Shown here piece by piece: positions 32,907 to 42,393 of a stretch of DNA of 64,000 nucleotides. A program made the translations under genes and the position numbers. Each line of letters opens with the position of its first letter. Within the stretch, counting starts at the first letter, position 1. The notes below the pieces were generated by a model. It saw nothing but the letters and a program-made list of their open reading frames with translations. It did no database searches and was not told the DNA's origin. The stretch lies in assembly GCF_002934455.1 (NCBI RefSeq), contig NZ_PTIR01000008.1, positions 62,001 to 126,000 of the forward strand, given 5' to 3'. The stretch comes from Trinickia symbiotica (GTDB lineage: Bacteria > Pseudomonadota > Gammaproteobacteria > Burkholderiales > Burkholderiaceae).

Positions 32907-34538
32907 TTACAATTCACCACGTGCGCGCATCGCTGCGATACGGTCCGCCGTTCTGCAGGCGATTGCCTGAATGGTCAACGAAGGGTTCACGCCCCCCACG
33001 GTCGGGAACACCGAGCCATCGCAAATCCAGAGGTTGGGAATATCCCAGCTTCGGCAATCGGCGTTGACGACGCTAGAGCGTGGATCGTCGCCCATGCGTG
33101 CCGTGCCGTTCAAATGGCACGTGTCGTCGGTTTGAAGCCATATTTCGCGAGCCCCGGCGGCCGCTAACGCTTTCCCCATGAAGTCGAGCGCGTGACCGAT
33201 GAGTCGCTTGTCGTTGTCGCAGAACGAATGCGTCACGCGCGCGATCGGAAGGCCGAGCGAATCCTTTTCGTCCGCGAGCGTGACCCGATTCGTCTCCTGC
33301 GGCATCGTTTCGCCGACCATCTTGAGCCCCGCCTGATGGTTGTACTTCGCCATCTCATCATGGAGTGTCTGCCCCCAAAGGCCACGCCCGTTTTGCACGG
33401 CAACCCAAGCATTCGGCAACGGGCCCTGGCTCATATAGCAATAGCCGCCGAAAAAGTCCTTGCCTTCGTCGGTGTAGTTCCAGTGCTCGGTCATCGCGAG
33501 CGAAGGCGGTCCCTTGTACCAGCGCACCTCTTCGTTCATGATCCCCCACGCCGCCTGGTTAGCCTGCACCATCAGGTTCTTGCCGACGAGGCCTGACGAT
33601 CGGTTCGCGAGTCCTTCGGGAAAGCGCGACGTCGCGGACAGCAGCAAGAGGCGCGGCGTTTCGATCGCGTAGCCGGCAACGACAACGTTGCGAGCGCGCT
33701 GAAATTGCCAGCGACCCTCGCGGAAATATTCGATTCCCGTGCAGCGATCATTCGAACCGACATCGATGCGGCCCACCATGGCAAGGTCGCGGATTTCCGC
33801 GCCGGCCCGAACCGCGCGCGGTATCCACGTAACGAGCGCGCTTTGCTTCGCATTCGTCGAGCAGCCGGTCACGCAGAATCCGCGATAGACGCAGGGATGG
33901 GCGCGGCCGCGTGGAGCGGAGAGCGTTGCGAGCGGCGTCGGGCACCAGCGGATGCCGAGCGCTTCGGCGCCGCGCGCAAGGACGAGTGCCGCTTCATTGA
34001 GCTCGTGCGCACGGTAAGGGTAGCGGGGCCTCGCGGGTCCCCAAGGATAGCGCACGGGCCCGGATATCTTCAGCGCATCCTCGACGTAGCTGTAGTAGCG
34101 CCACATTTCGCGCCAATCGACGGGCCAGTCCGCGCCATAGCCGAGCATGCTGCGCGACTTGAACCATTCGGGGCGAAAGCGCAGCGAGACCATCGCGAAG
34201 TGCACCATGCTGCCGCCTACCGCGCGTCCGCTGTTGTTGCTGCCGAGCTTCAGCGGCCAGTCGCCGTCGCAAATGCGGTCATCGGTCCAGTAAAGCTTCG
34301 CTTGATGCGTCTCGTCCGACGCGAATTCCTCGAGCGGGCGCCACCATGCGCCGGCATCGAAAGCCACGACCGAAAAGCCTTGCTCGGCGAGCCGGCAAGC
34401 GAGTGTTCCGCCGCCCGCACCGGTGCCGATAATCGCGAAATCGACAGGCTCGTCGACGGGGTACTCGCGCATCGGCACCCAGCCGCCGATCGAAAAGACG
34501 TCGGGCGCGCGGCCATTCTTGCCGCGCGGCGTATGCAT
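32907..34538 (-). CDS. GMC-type FAD oxidoreductase (large subunit)
   Basis: A 543-residue flavoenzyme of the glucose-methanol-choline family, in the branch of gluconate 2-dehydrogenase and related large subunits. FAD-binding GTGAGGGTLACRLAEQGF begins at ~residue 36; PCVYRGFCVTGC-like Cys motif (RGFCVTGCSTNAK) and the C-terminal catalytic His region (CHLNGTARMGDD; DGSVFPTVGGVNPSLTIQA) are intact. The gene follows its subunit-3 partner by 4 bp. It oxidises a sugar, sugar acid or alcohol with electrons passed on to a carrier. A cytochrome c subunit, usual for the three-subunit enzymes, is absent nearby. Confidence 0.9.
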   Translation of the reverse strand: MHTPRGKNGRAPDVFSIGGWVPMREYPVDEPVDFAIIGTGAGGGTLACRLAEQGFSVVAFDAGAWWRPLEEFASDETHQAKLYWTDDRICDGDWPLKLGSNNSGRAVGGSMVHFAMVSLRFRPEWFKSRSMLGYGADWPVDWREMWRYYSYVEDALKISGPVRYPWGPARPRYPYRAHELNEAALVLARGAEALGIRWCPTPLATLSAPRGRAHPCVYRGFCVTGCSTNAKQSALVTWIPRAVRAGAEIRDLAMVGRIDVGSNDRCTGIEYFREGRWQFQRARNVVVAGYAIETPRLLLLSATSRFPEGLANRSSGLVGKNLMVQANQAAWGIMNEEVRWYKGPPSLAMTEHWNYTDEGKDFFGGYCYMSQGPLPNAWVAVQNGRGLWGQTLHDEMAKYNHQAGLKMVGETMPQETNRVTLADEKDSLGLPIARVTHSFCDNDKRLIGHALDFMGKALAAAGAREIWLQTDDTCHLNGTARMGDDPRSSVVNADCRSWDIPNLWICDGSVFPTVGGVNPSLTIQAIACRTADRIAAMRARGEL

Positions 34539-34542
34539 CGCG

Positions 34543-35229
34543 TCATCGAGCACGGGCGTTCCCCTTTGCAGCTTGCGCCTCGCGGCCCGGGCGCGCTTCG
34601 ACGGCTTCCCAAGGGTCGCGCCGATTGGCCTGCATGCGGACATACCCGCGCGGATTGGCCGGGCCGCCGAAGCCGATCTCGCTCCAGGCGTGAGGATGCG
34701 AGTAGTAGGCGGAGCCGATGTCGTGCAGCAGACGAAGACTGAAAAAAACGTCGCACGGCATGCCCCGCCACGACGGATGATCGAGCTCGCCGCGCTGCAT
34801 GCGGGAAAGCAGATCGCGTTGAGCCTCTTCGCTCAGGTCCGCGAAAGCCGCGTGATGACGTGCGCGGCTTTCCTCATCGATCGCGGCGAGACCGGTTCGC
34901 CAGGCTTCTCGCAGCGGCGGCAGGCGCGCGTCGCGGTAGCCGTCGCGGGCATCGTCGGCGAGCTTCGTATCGACGAGCCCTGCCACCGGTACGCGCGGCG
35001 GCGCGAAGCGTCGATGTTCGGCGTCGACGGACTCGTCGAGCGATTGCGGCACGATGACGGCCGCGAGTGCGCAAAGCGCTCGCCATTCGGTGTCGGTGCA
35101 AAAGCGCGGCGCATTCGGTTGCGCCAGACGTTTCTCGATGATGGCGCGCGTCGCATCGTCCCACGAGGGCGTATCGCGCTTCGCCAGCACGTCGTAGCCC
35201 GGATAGCGCGACCGAGCGGGTTCGTTCAT
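34543..35229 (-). CDS. gluconate 2-dehydrogenase subunit 3 family protein
   Basis: A 228-residue small-subunit homologue: WRALCALAAVIVPQS near the start and the long helical DLSEEAQRDLLSRMQRGEL, WRGMPCDVFFSLRLLHDI, YYSHPHAWSEIGFGGPANPRGYV blocks match the family. Most members carry a twin-arginine signal that exports the pre-folded complex; here no RR-containing hydrophobic leader is visible, so the complex may stay in the cytoplasm. Overlaps the upstream membrane-protein gene by 4 bp and precedes the GMC gene. Confidence 0.88.
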   Translation of the reverse strand: MNEPARSRYPGYDVLAKRDTPSWDDATRAIIEKRLAQPNAPRFCTDTEWRALCALAAVIVPQSLDESVDAEHRRFAPPRVPVAGLVDTKLADDARDGYRDARLPPLREAWRTGLAAIDEESRARHHAAFADLSEEAQRDLLSRMQRGELDHPSWRGMPCDVFFSLRLLHDIGSAYYSHPHAWSEIGFGGPANPRGYVRMQANRRDPWEAVEARPGREAQAAKGNARAR

Positions 35230-36242
35230 GATTGGCGGCCTCCCCTTTCAGGCAACTCCGTTTCGCGCAATCGCAATGCCGCGAGCCCGGCCGTGGCAAG
35301 CGCGGTGAAGCTCGGCGGCGCGGGTAGCGGCGGCCCGTTCAGCACGTTCTGCGACCAGTTGCGCCAGCCGCCTTGTTGCCGCGCGACACCGCGTGTATGG
35401 AACGCAACGCCGATCGCGCCCAGCGCGGCCGTGACGCGCAGCCATAGACGTGTCCACCAGCGCTCGCGCGGTGTGGCGAGCGCTGCGCGCAGAAGCAACG
35501 CGGCCGCAACCGGCGGCACGGCGACGGGCGCATACATGGCGCGGTGCTGAAATGCGCCGCGGAAATGCAGGAGGCCCACTTCGCCGACGGTGCCGACGAG
35601 TCCCGCGGCCGCGAGCAGTGCGAGCGCCTTGCCGGCCGGCATCCCGAAGAGGCGCGGATCGTAGGAGGGCTCGTCGCGCAGCCTCTCGCCGACCGCGCCG
35701 AGCGTGCCCGATAAGAACAGCGCCATCGGCGCGCCGAGCGGCGCCCCGTAAAAGAGGTTGTGCCAGCTCCAACCCCCGGGCCGTTTCAGCACGTTGTAGA
35801 GGTGAAAACCCGTGCCGGCGATGCCCACGCCCGCCGCGCCCATGTACACCGCGCGGCGCAGGCTGTGGGTGCTCTCGAGGCGGTCGGCGCCGCCGTGGAT
35901 GCCGGCGATCAGCGTCATTGCCCCCGCTGCAAGCGGCACGAACATGCCCGGATTCATATACGAGCCGCGGTAGTGCTCGATGGCCGAATCGGTGAGCGCC
36001 GACCACGCAAGCAACGCTGAGCTGCGGTTGAAAGCGCGCGCCGCGGCGATATGCGCGGCGAATTCCGCTGAAGGGCGCGCTCGAGCGTGCTCGACGATTG
36101 CCGGCACGACCGCTTTGGCACCCCGCCGCGCGAGGGCATCGCGGCGCGCTGGTTTCGTGAATGCCCTGGCGGCGATGATTCCGCCAGCGATGCCTGCTGC
36201 AATGCCCAGCCCCGTGAGCAGTCCGTCGTATGATCGGCTCAT
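35226..36242 (-). CDS. multispanning membrane protein, function unknown
   Basis: A 338-residue protein with about eight predicted TM segments, e.g. LLTGLGIAAGIAGGIIAA, LAAGAMTLIAGIHGG, AVYMGAAGVGIAGTGFHL, AAGLVGTVGEVGLLHF. Conserved-looking HLYNVLKRPGGWSWHNLFYGAPLGAP contains several His that could ligate haem or metal. ATG 36242 lies 16 bp after the dehydratase gene and the stop overlaps subunit 3 by 4 bp, so it belongs to the same operon. It could be the membrane electron acceptor that replaces the missing cytochrome c subunit; this is inference only. Confidence 0.75.
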   Translation of the reverse strand: MSRSYDGLLTGLGIAAGIAGGIIAARAFTKPARRDALARRGAKAVVPAIVEHARARPSAEFAAHIAAARAFNRSSALLAWSALTDSAIEHYRGSYMNPGMFVPLAAGAMTLIAGIHGGADRLESTHSLRRAVYMGAAGVGIAGTGFHLYNVLKRPGGWSWHNLFYGAPLGAPMALFLSGTLGAVGERLRDEPSYDPRLFGMPAGKALALLAAAGLVGTVGEVGLLHFRGAFQHRAMYAPVAVPPVAAALLLRAALATPRERWWTRLWLRVTAALGAIGVAFHTRGVARQQGGWRNWSQNVLNGPPLPAPPSFTALATAGLAALRLRETELPERGGRQS

Positions 36243-36258
36243 CGTAACGTCCGCGCGC

Positions 36259-37437
36259 TCATATCGCGTAGCGCTCGGCGTCGCGGCGCTTGAACTCGAG
36301 ACCGCAGCCGGGGCGTGACAGATCGGGCATGATCGCGCCGTCCCGCGGACGCGGCGCGCCGTCGAACAGCATCGATTCGATGCGAACGTGGTCGTGGAAC
36401 CATTCCTGGTGACGCAGGCGCGGCGCCGCCGCGGCAACGTGGAGATGCAACGCCGGCGCGCAATGCGCGGAAAGCGGGATGTGCCAGGCATCGCAAAGGT
36501 CAGCCGCTTGCAGAAAACCCGTCACGCCGCCGCAGCGAGTCAAATCCGCCTGCATGACGTCGACTGCTTCGGCCTCGAGCATGTGACGAAAATCATCGGC
36601 CGTATAACCGTATTCGCCGGCCGCGATATCCATCGACGCAGGCGCTGCGCACCGCACCGCATTGAGTCCGGCGAGATCGTCCGATGAGACAGGTTCTTCG
36701 AACCAGGAAACCCCGTGCTGCGCGAAACGCTCGGCACAGTCGAGTGCTTGCTTGACGGTGAGCGCGCCATTTGCATCGACGAAAAGCTGGCGCTCGCCGA
36801 TGGCGTCGCGCGCCGCTTTCACGCGTTGCGGATCGCGCGCGGGATCGCTGCCGACTTTCATCTTCACCGCCCGGCAGCCGTCGTTCTCGACCCATCGCAC
36901 GAATTGCTCGCGCAGTTGTGCGTCGGTATAGCTCGTGAAGCCGCCGCTCCCGTAGATCGGCACGCATTCGCGCGCCCTGCCGCCCAGCAGGCGCACGAGC
37001 GGGACTTCGACGAGCCGTGCATTGAGGTCCCAGAGCGCGCAGTCGATGGCCGAGATGGCGGTCGCCGCGAGCCCGGAGCGGCCGAGGTTGCGCACGCGCC
37101 GCCAGAGTTTCAGTGAAAGCGCGCGGATGCGCCTCGCGTCCGCATGCAGGAGTTCGGGAGCGAGCGTATCGACGATGAGGCTCGCCGCGCTGGCATCGGT
37201 ATAGGTATAGCCGAGCCCGGTGCAGCCGCCCGCATCGATTTCGACGACGACGATCGTCGTCGCATTCCATTCGAACGTGCCATCCGCTTCCGGCAGATCG
37301 GTCGGAATTTTATAGGGCCGCGCGCGCACGGCCGCGATAGGGGTGGTATCCGTCGCGGCGTGAGAGTCGTCGGAAGCGTCTTTGATCGGCGTGGCGCCGG
37401 GTGCTGAGTTGGCGGGCGAATCCTGATGTGCGTTCAT
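36259..37437 (-). CDS. mandelate racemase/muconate-lactonizing enzyme family protein
   Basis: A 392-residue enolase-superfamily enzyme. N-terminal capping domain to ~residue 140, then a TIM barrel with the catalytic Lys motif VKMKVGSD, metal ligands in FVDANGAL (Asp), WFEEPV (Glu) and the third acidic ligand in the following strand (DIAAGEYG), and HCAPALH as the catalytic His region. It likely dehydrates or racemises a sugar acid. A disordered Ala/Asp/Thr-rich leader of ~40 residues precedes the domain. Start ATG 37437. It joins the efflux genes to the oxidoreductase genes in the operon. Confidence 0.9.
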   Translation of the reverse strand: MNAHQDSPANSAPGATPIKDASDDSHAATDTTPIAAVRARPYKIPTDLPEADGTFEWNATTIVVVEIDAGGCTGLGYTYTDASAASLIVDTLAPELLHADARRIRALSLKLWRRVRNLGRSGLAATAISAIDCALWDLNARLVEVPLVRLLGGRARECVPIYGSGGFTSYTDAQLREQFVRWVENDGCRAVKMKVGSDPARDPQRVKAARDAIGERQLFVDANGALTVKQALDCAERFAQHGVSWFEEPVSSDDLAGLNAVRCAAPASMDIAAGEYGYTADDFRHMLEAEAVDVMQADLTRCGGVTGFLQAADLCDAWHIPLSAHCAPALHLHVAAAAPRLRHQEWFHDHVRIESMLFDGAPRPRDGAIMPDLSRPGCGLEFKRRDAERYAI

Positions 37438-37511
37438 CGTGGTTCTGCGAAGGGAATGCTTACGAACGTGAACCAATCAGCAAGCGGCATGCCGCCTGCC
37501 GGCCCAATTCG

Positions 37512-39101
37512 TCATGTTTGCTGCCATCCGCCGCCCAGCGCTTTGTAGAGCGCGACGAGATCGGTCGCGACTTGGGTCGTAGCCTGCACGTATTGCTGCT
37601 TCGCCTGCGCAAGGCGAGTTTGAGCATCGAGGACCTGAATGAACGTGCTGAACCCCTTCGCATAGCGTTCGCGCGCGAGATCGAATGCCGATTGGTCGGC
37701 ATCGACGCTGCGCCCGAGTGCGTCGCGGTGAGCCAGATCGCTGCGGTAGACGGCGAGCGCATTGTCGACGTCGCGCAGCGCGACGAGCACCGTCTTGCGA
37801 TAGTTGAGCGCCGCCTCGGCTTCCCGCGCGTTGCTGAGTCTTAGATTCGCGCGTAGCGTGCCGCCCGAAAAAATCGGCAGCGAAATGGCGGGCCCGAACG
37901 AATAGAAAAGATGGGACCAGCGGGCGAGGTCGGACGAGTATTGCGCGCGCGTGCCGATTTGTCCCGTCAGCGAAATGTCGGGAAAGAACTGCGCGACGGC
38001 CACGCCGACGTTCGCCGTTGCCGCATGCAGTTGCGCCTCCGCCTGGCGAATATCCGGTCTGCGCCGCGCAAGCGTCGCGGGAAGGCCGATCGAGACGCTC
38101 GGAGGTACCGGCGGGACCGCTTCGTGCCGCTCCAGCTCAGCGTCGAGCGAACCGGGCGGTGCGCCCACGAGCAGCGCGAGCCCGTTCTCGGCTTGGACGA
38201 TCTGACCGTCGTAAGGCGGCAGTTGTGCTTCGGTTTCGGCAACTTGCGCGGCGGCCTGCTTCACGTCGAGCGCGCTCGCGAGTCCGACCGACGCCTGACT
38301 TTGCGTGAGCCGCAGCGTTTGCTGAGCATCGTCGACGAGTTGCTTCGCGAGGTCGTATCCCGCTTGCGCCCCGCGCAGTTGCAAATAGGTTTGGGCCACC
38401 TCGGCCTCGAGCGAAAGCAGCGCGTCGTTGCGGCTTTCGCCGGCCGCCTGAACCTGAGCCTGCGCCGATTCGACCGAACGGCGCACGCGGCCGAAAAAGT
38501 CGAGCTCCCACGAAGCATCGAAGCCGGCCTGCCAGAGATTGATGGGCGAACTCAGGTTATTGAGTGCGTTTTTCAGGCCGTTACCGGCGGCGGCACCGGC
38601 ACCCGGGGAGATTTTATCGATAGGCGAACCCGGCTGCGCGAGTCTGTCCGCATCGTCGTAAATTCCATTCTCTTGGAGAAGCCCTTTGAGCCCGAGTTGT
38701 TCGCGCTGATAGCGTGCGCTCGCGCGCAGGTTGGGCAGTCCTTGCGCCGCCGTCGATTGCACCTGGATACGAGCCTCGGCGATACGCAGGACCGCTTGCT
38801 GCAAGTCGAGATTGCCAGCCCGCGCGCGCTCGATCAGCCGGTCCAACATCGGGTCCTGAAACCCATGCCACCAGCGCGGATCCGGGTCGGCATCGACAAC
38901 GACGGGCGATTCGTGCCGCGCCGCCCCCGCCGTTGCCGCCTTATCGTCGCGCTGCAGGTCGTGCCATCCGGCGGGGGCATGCGCGTCCGGCGGGCGGAAG
39001 TCGGGACCGACGGTGCACGCGGCCAGCGTGGCGGCAACCGTAAGCAGCAGGCCGAGCGGGCAACGCAACGAGCGTGCGGAGCGTCTCTTCGTCGTCGCCA
39101 T
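37512..39101 (-). CDS. NodT-family outer-membrane efflux lipoprotein
   Basis: A 529-residue outer-membrane factor. A lipoprotein signal ends at LAACTVGPDF, followed by the family WWHGFQDPMLDRLIERA start and two tandem TolC-like repeats; VGVAVAQFFPDISLTGQIG and YVQATTQVATDLVALYKALGGGW are typical. It forms the trimeric outer-membrane channel for the EmrAB-type pump encoded just upstream (3-bp gap to the permease). ATG 39101 gives the standard length. Confidence 0.94.
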   Translation of the reverse strand: MATTKRRSARSLRCPLGLLLTVAATLAACTVGPDFRPPDAHAPAGWHDLQRDDKAATAGAARHESPVVVDADPDPRWWHGFQDPMLDRLIERARAGNLDLQQAVLRIAEARIQVQSTAAQGLPNLRASARYQREQLGLKGLLQENGIYDDADRLAQPGSPIDKISPGAGAAAGNGLKNALNNLSSPINLWQAGFDASWELDFFGRVRRSVESAQAQVQAAGESRNDALLSLEAEVAQTYLQLRGAQAGYDLAKQLVDDAQQTLRLTQSQASVGLASALDVKQAAAQVAETEAQLPPYDGQIVQAENGLALLVGAPPGSLDAELERHEAVPPVPPSVSIGLPATLARRRPDIRQAEAQLHAATANVGVAVAQFFPDISLTGQIGTRAQYSSDLARWSHLFYSFGPAISLPIFSGGTLRANLRLSNAREAEAALNYRKTVLVALRDVDNALAVYRSDLAHRDALGRSVDADQSAFDLARERYAKGFSTFIQVLDAQTRLAQAKQQYVQATTQVATDLVALYKALGGGWQQT

Positions 39102-39104
39102 CGC

Positions 39105-40667
39105 TCAATGCCCCCCGCCACCGGCCGCCTTTCCGGGCGAAAAGAAGAACATGAAGGGCACGCAGACGGCGCACAGGATCGTCAGCATCGCGAACACGTC
39201 GATATAGGCGAGCATCGATGCCTGCTCGATATACGTCTGATACATCATTCCGTTGGCCGTTTGCGCGGCCAGCGCGGGAGGCTGACCGACGAAGCTCGTG
39301 ATTGCCGCGGCACGCTCGTGCGTCGCATCGACGAAGTTCTGCGAAAGCGTCGACATATGCGGAGACAAGTGCGCCATGCGTGCCTGAGTCCGTTCCCGCA
39401 CGAGCGCGGTGGAGACGGAAATACCCACCGATCCGAAGACGTTGCGGAACATCGTAAACAGCGCGGAGGCATCGTTGTTGAGATCGGGCGGTATGCTCAG
39501 ATAGGCGATCGATGTGATCGGCACGAAGAGGCAGCCGATGGCGACGGATTGCGCGAGGCGCATTTTGACGAGCGTCTCGTAGTCGATGTCCGGTGCGAGC
39601 GTGTGCGTGTACGCGAGCGCGGCCGCCAGCACCGCGAAGCCGAAAGCGATGATGAAACGCGTTTCGATGACAGGCATCAGGCGGCTCACGATCGGGATCT
39701 CCATCGTGATCAGCACGGCCCCGGGAGATAGCACGAGGCCCGCCAACGTCGCCGTGTAGCCGAGGTGCTGCTGGGCCAGTTGCGGAATCAGCACCGCGCT
39801 GCCGTAAAGGATCATCGCGAACGCCGACATGGCGGCGCAGCCGAGCGCGAAGTTTCGGTCCTTCATCACGTCGAGCCGCACGACCGGGTGCTTCGCATAG
39901 CTGAGCCAGAGCGAAGCGCCAACGATCCCGATTGCCGCCAGCGCCGCGAACGTGCGAATGAAGCCCGAGCCGAACCAGTCTTCGTCCTCGCCCCGATCGA
40001 GCATGACCTGAAGACAGCCGAGGCCCACGGCCAAAAGCGCGATGCCGATATAGTCGATCGACAGCTTTTCGCCGCTTTTGCGGGCCCACGGCGGATCCTC
40101 GACGAGCGCCTGTACGCCGAGCGTCGCGACGATGCCGACGGGCACGTTGAGCAGGAACACCCAGCGCCAGGTGAAGTGATCCGTGATCCAGCCGCCGAGC
40201 GTCGGCCCGAGCACCGGGGCGACGACGATCGCCACGGCCGAAATCGAAAACGCGCGGTTTCGCTGGGCGGGGGGGAAGGTATCGAGAATGATCGACTGCT
40301 GATTCGGTTGCAAGCCGCCGCCGAAGAACCCTTGCAGCACGCGAAATACGATAAGTTCTCCTAAATTCGTCGCGATGCCGCAGAGAAACGAGCAGACGGT
40401 GAACGAGACGATGCAGAGCATGAAGTAGCGTTTGCGGCCGATGAGCCGCGCGAGGAACGCCGAGATCGGCAGCACGATGCCGTTCGCGACGAGATAGGAA
40501 GTAAGCGTCCATGTTGCCTGGTCGTAGCTCGACGACATCGTCCCCGCGATGTGCGGCAACGCGACGTTGACGATCGTCGTGTCGAGGATCTCCATGAACG
40601 CCGCCAACGTGACGACGACGGCGATGAGCCACGGGTTCGCTGAGGGGCGCCACTGCTCGGTCGGCAT
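39105..40667 (-). CDS. DHA2-family MFS multidrug transporter (EmrB-like)
   Basis: A 520-residue, 14-TM major-facilitator drug:H+ antiporter. LDTTIVNVALPHIAGTM is the DHA2 motif in helix 1, and LGPTLGGWITDHFTWRWVFLLNVPVG is motif C/G. It partners with the membrane-fusion protein upstream and the outer-membrane factor downstream to make a tripartite efflux system across both membranes. Substrates are unknown; the shared operon with sugar-acid enzymes might indicate export of an acidic or aromatic compound. Confidence 0.95.
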   Translation of the reverse strand: MPTEQWRPSANPWLIAVVVTLAAFMEILDTTIVNVALPHIAGTMSSSYDQATWTLTSYLVANGIVLPISAFLARLIGRKRYFMLCIVSFTVCSFLCGIATNLGELIVFRVLQGFFGGGLQPNQQSIILDTFPPAQRNRAFSISAVAIVVAPVLGPTLGGWITDHFTWRWVFLLNVPVGIVATLGVQALVEDPPWARKSGEKLSIDYIGIALLAVGLGCLQVMLDRGEDEDWFGSGFIRTFAALAAIGIVGASLWLSYAKHPVVRLDVMKDRNFALGCAAMSAFAMILYGSAVLIPQLAQQHLGYTATLAGLVLSPGAVLITMEIPIVSRLMPVIETRFIIAFGFAVLAAALAYTHTLAPDIDYETLVKMRLAQSVAIGCLFVPITSIAYLSIPPDLNNDASALFTMFRNVFGSVGISVSTALVRERTQARMAHLSPHMSTLSQNFVDATHERAAAITSFVGQPPALAAQTANGMMYQTYIEQASMLAYIDVFAMLTILCAVCVPFMFFFSPGKAAGGGGH

Positions 40668-40697
40668 TTCGTCAACTCGTCGCTTGGGTCATATCGG

Positions 40698-41861
40698 TCA
40701 CTTGAAATAGACGGTCGGCTCGACCGAGAGGCCGAAGGGCAACGGATGATCCTTCGGCATTCCGCTATCGATGACGATTTTCACCGGCACCCGTTGGACG
40801 ATCTTCACGAAGTTGCCCGTCGCGTTTTCGGCGGGGAAGGCGGAAAAGCGCGAGCCGCTGCCCTGCTGGACGCTGTCGACATGGCCACGCAGTTCGAGGC
40901 TCGGGTAGGCGTCCACGTCGATCTTGACTCTGTCGCCCGGGCGCATCCGATCGAGCTGCGATTCCTTGTAATTCGCCACGACCCAGACGGGCGGCGTCAC
41001 CAGCGAAAAGAGCGTCGTGCCGGCCTGCAGATAGCTGCCGAGCTGCACGTTGCGACGGGTGACCCAACCGTCGGCCGGCGCGCGAATTTCGCACCAGCCG
41101 AGGTTGAGCTCGGCCTGAGCCAGCTGCGCATGGGCCTGAGAGACGGACTCGCGGCGCTCCTCGACGGCGACGGTCGCCTGCCGGATCTGATCGGGTACGA
41201 GCGCCGCCGTGGCGAGGCGTGCGTCGGCTTGCCGGACGTTGGCGCGCGCGGTCGCGGCGCGCGCGTCGGCCGCGTCGATGTTTTGCTGCGTGGTGGCGCG
41301 CAGATCGACGCCGTGCTCGCGCGCATAGTCCTTCTCGGCTTGCCGCAGGTCCGCGCGAGCCGAGTCCGTTTCCGCCTGAGCCTGCCGATAGGCGGCCGGG
41401 AACTGCACGCGAGCGATGTCGAGCTGCACTTCGGCCGCATGTAATTGGGCATCAGCGAGGCCGAGCTGGGCTCGCGCTTCGTCGACGCGTGCCTGGTAGT
41501 CGCGCTTGTCGATGACAAGAAGCAAGTCGCCCTTGTGGACGTAGACGTTGTCGTTGATCGCAAGGCTGACGACGTAGCCGGAGACCTTCGGCGCGATTGC
41601 TATCGCGTTGCCGTCGGTATAGGCATCATCGGTCGATTCCTGGTTGCGTGTGGAGAACCACCAGAAGAACGCACCGATTCCGATTGCGACGACGGCGACC
41701 GCCAGAATGACGAGCGGCAGCTTTTTGCGCGGCTTACGTCCGTTTCCAGTGCCTTCCGACTCTTTCCGATCAGGGCGGTCGTCGCCGTTCGAGCGGCGTT
41801 CGCTTTTGCCCGCGTCTTCTTGATGGCCTGCTTGCTCGGTGGATTCTTCTCCTTCGTTCAT
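40698..41861 (-). CDS. HlyD-family membrane fusion protein (EmrA-like)
   Basis: A 387-residue periplasmic adaptor. A charged cytoplasmic leader of ~45 residues (Glu/Asp/Arg-rich) precedes one TM helix (LPLVILAVAVVAIGIGAFFWW), then the lipoyl/barrel-sandwich domain, a long coiled-coil hairpin (AQLGLADAQLHAAEVQLDIA...) and the beta-barrel domain (GWCEIRAPADGWVTRRNVQLG). ATG 41861 begins the operon of efflux and sugar-acid genes. The 270-bp intergenic region before the next plus-strand gene should hold its promoter. Confidence 0.94.
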   Translation of the reverse strand: MNEGEESTEQAGHQEDAGKSERRSNGDDRPDRKESEGTGNGRKPRKKLPLVILAVAVVAIGIGAFFWWFSTRNQESTDDAYTDGNAIAIAPKVSGYVVSLAINDNVYVHKGDLLLVIDKRDYQARVDEARAQLGLADAQLHAAEVQLDIARVQFPAAYRQAQAETDSARADLRQAEKDYAREHGVDLRATTQQNIDAADARAATARANVRQADARLATAALVPDQIRQATVAVEERRESVSQAHAQLAQAELNLGWCEIRAPADGWVTRRNVQLGSYLQAGTTLFSLVTPPVWVVANYKESQLDRMRPGDRVKIDVDAYPSLELRGHVDSVQQGSGSRFSAFPAENATGNFVKIVQRVPVKIVIDSGMPKDHPLPFGLSVEPTVYFK

Positions 41862-42132
41862 GGGGTCAAGGCGGCAATGGGTTGACGAAAGAATGGATAA
41901 ACAAACGTGCACGAACGTCCGCAATGGCCATGCCCGGCAGGTGCGCTGGCATGTGCCGTGCGCGAGGCACTCGCAAGGGGTTCGGCCGCGCGCAAGCGTG
42001 CGCTGGCCAGGGAAATCCAGAGAAGCTTTTACACGGCGACGGGAGTGCCCGCGCAGCGGTTGCTCGGCCTAAATCAGGCATAAGCCTTGCGGCTCGCGGG
42101 ACGTTCGATGCATCAACGAAAGGCAGAGCATC

Positions 42133-42393
42133 ATGGGCGACAAAGACAAGGAAGTCCGGCAAGCGCAGGATCAACGTCATACCGATGAGCATGACGAACA
42201 GCGCGAGGAAGAGCGCATCGACCGAGGTGTCGAGGATACGTTCCCGGCCAGCGATCCGACGGCAGTCGGGGGTGCCACACGAATCGAATCCGGGCGCGAG
42301 GCGAACGGCGAGGGCAAGCCGAGCGAAGACGACGGAGCACCCGGTAGCGCGCCCGGCAAGCAGCGGGACGACGATTCTTCCAGCGGACAATGA
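42133..42393 (+). CDS. small acidic protein with DTFPASDP motif
   Basis: An 86-residue, very hydrophilic and acidic protein (DKDKE, DEHDEQREEER), probably disordered. The segment IDRGVEDTFPASDPTAVGGATR resembles a short motif common in small Burkholderiales stress-type proteins of unknown role. Its stop overlaps the oxidase subunit II start by 4 bp (ATGA), so it is likely co-transcribed and coupled with the oxidase, which is noteworthy for so small a protein. Confidence 0.75.
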   Translation: MGDKDKEVRQAQDQRHTDEHDEQREEERIDRGVEDTFPASDPTAVGGATRIESGREANGEGKPSEDDGAPGSAPGKQRDDDSSSGQ

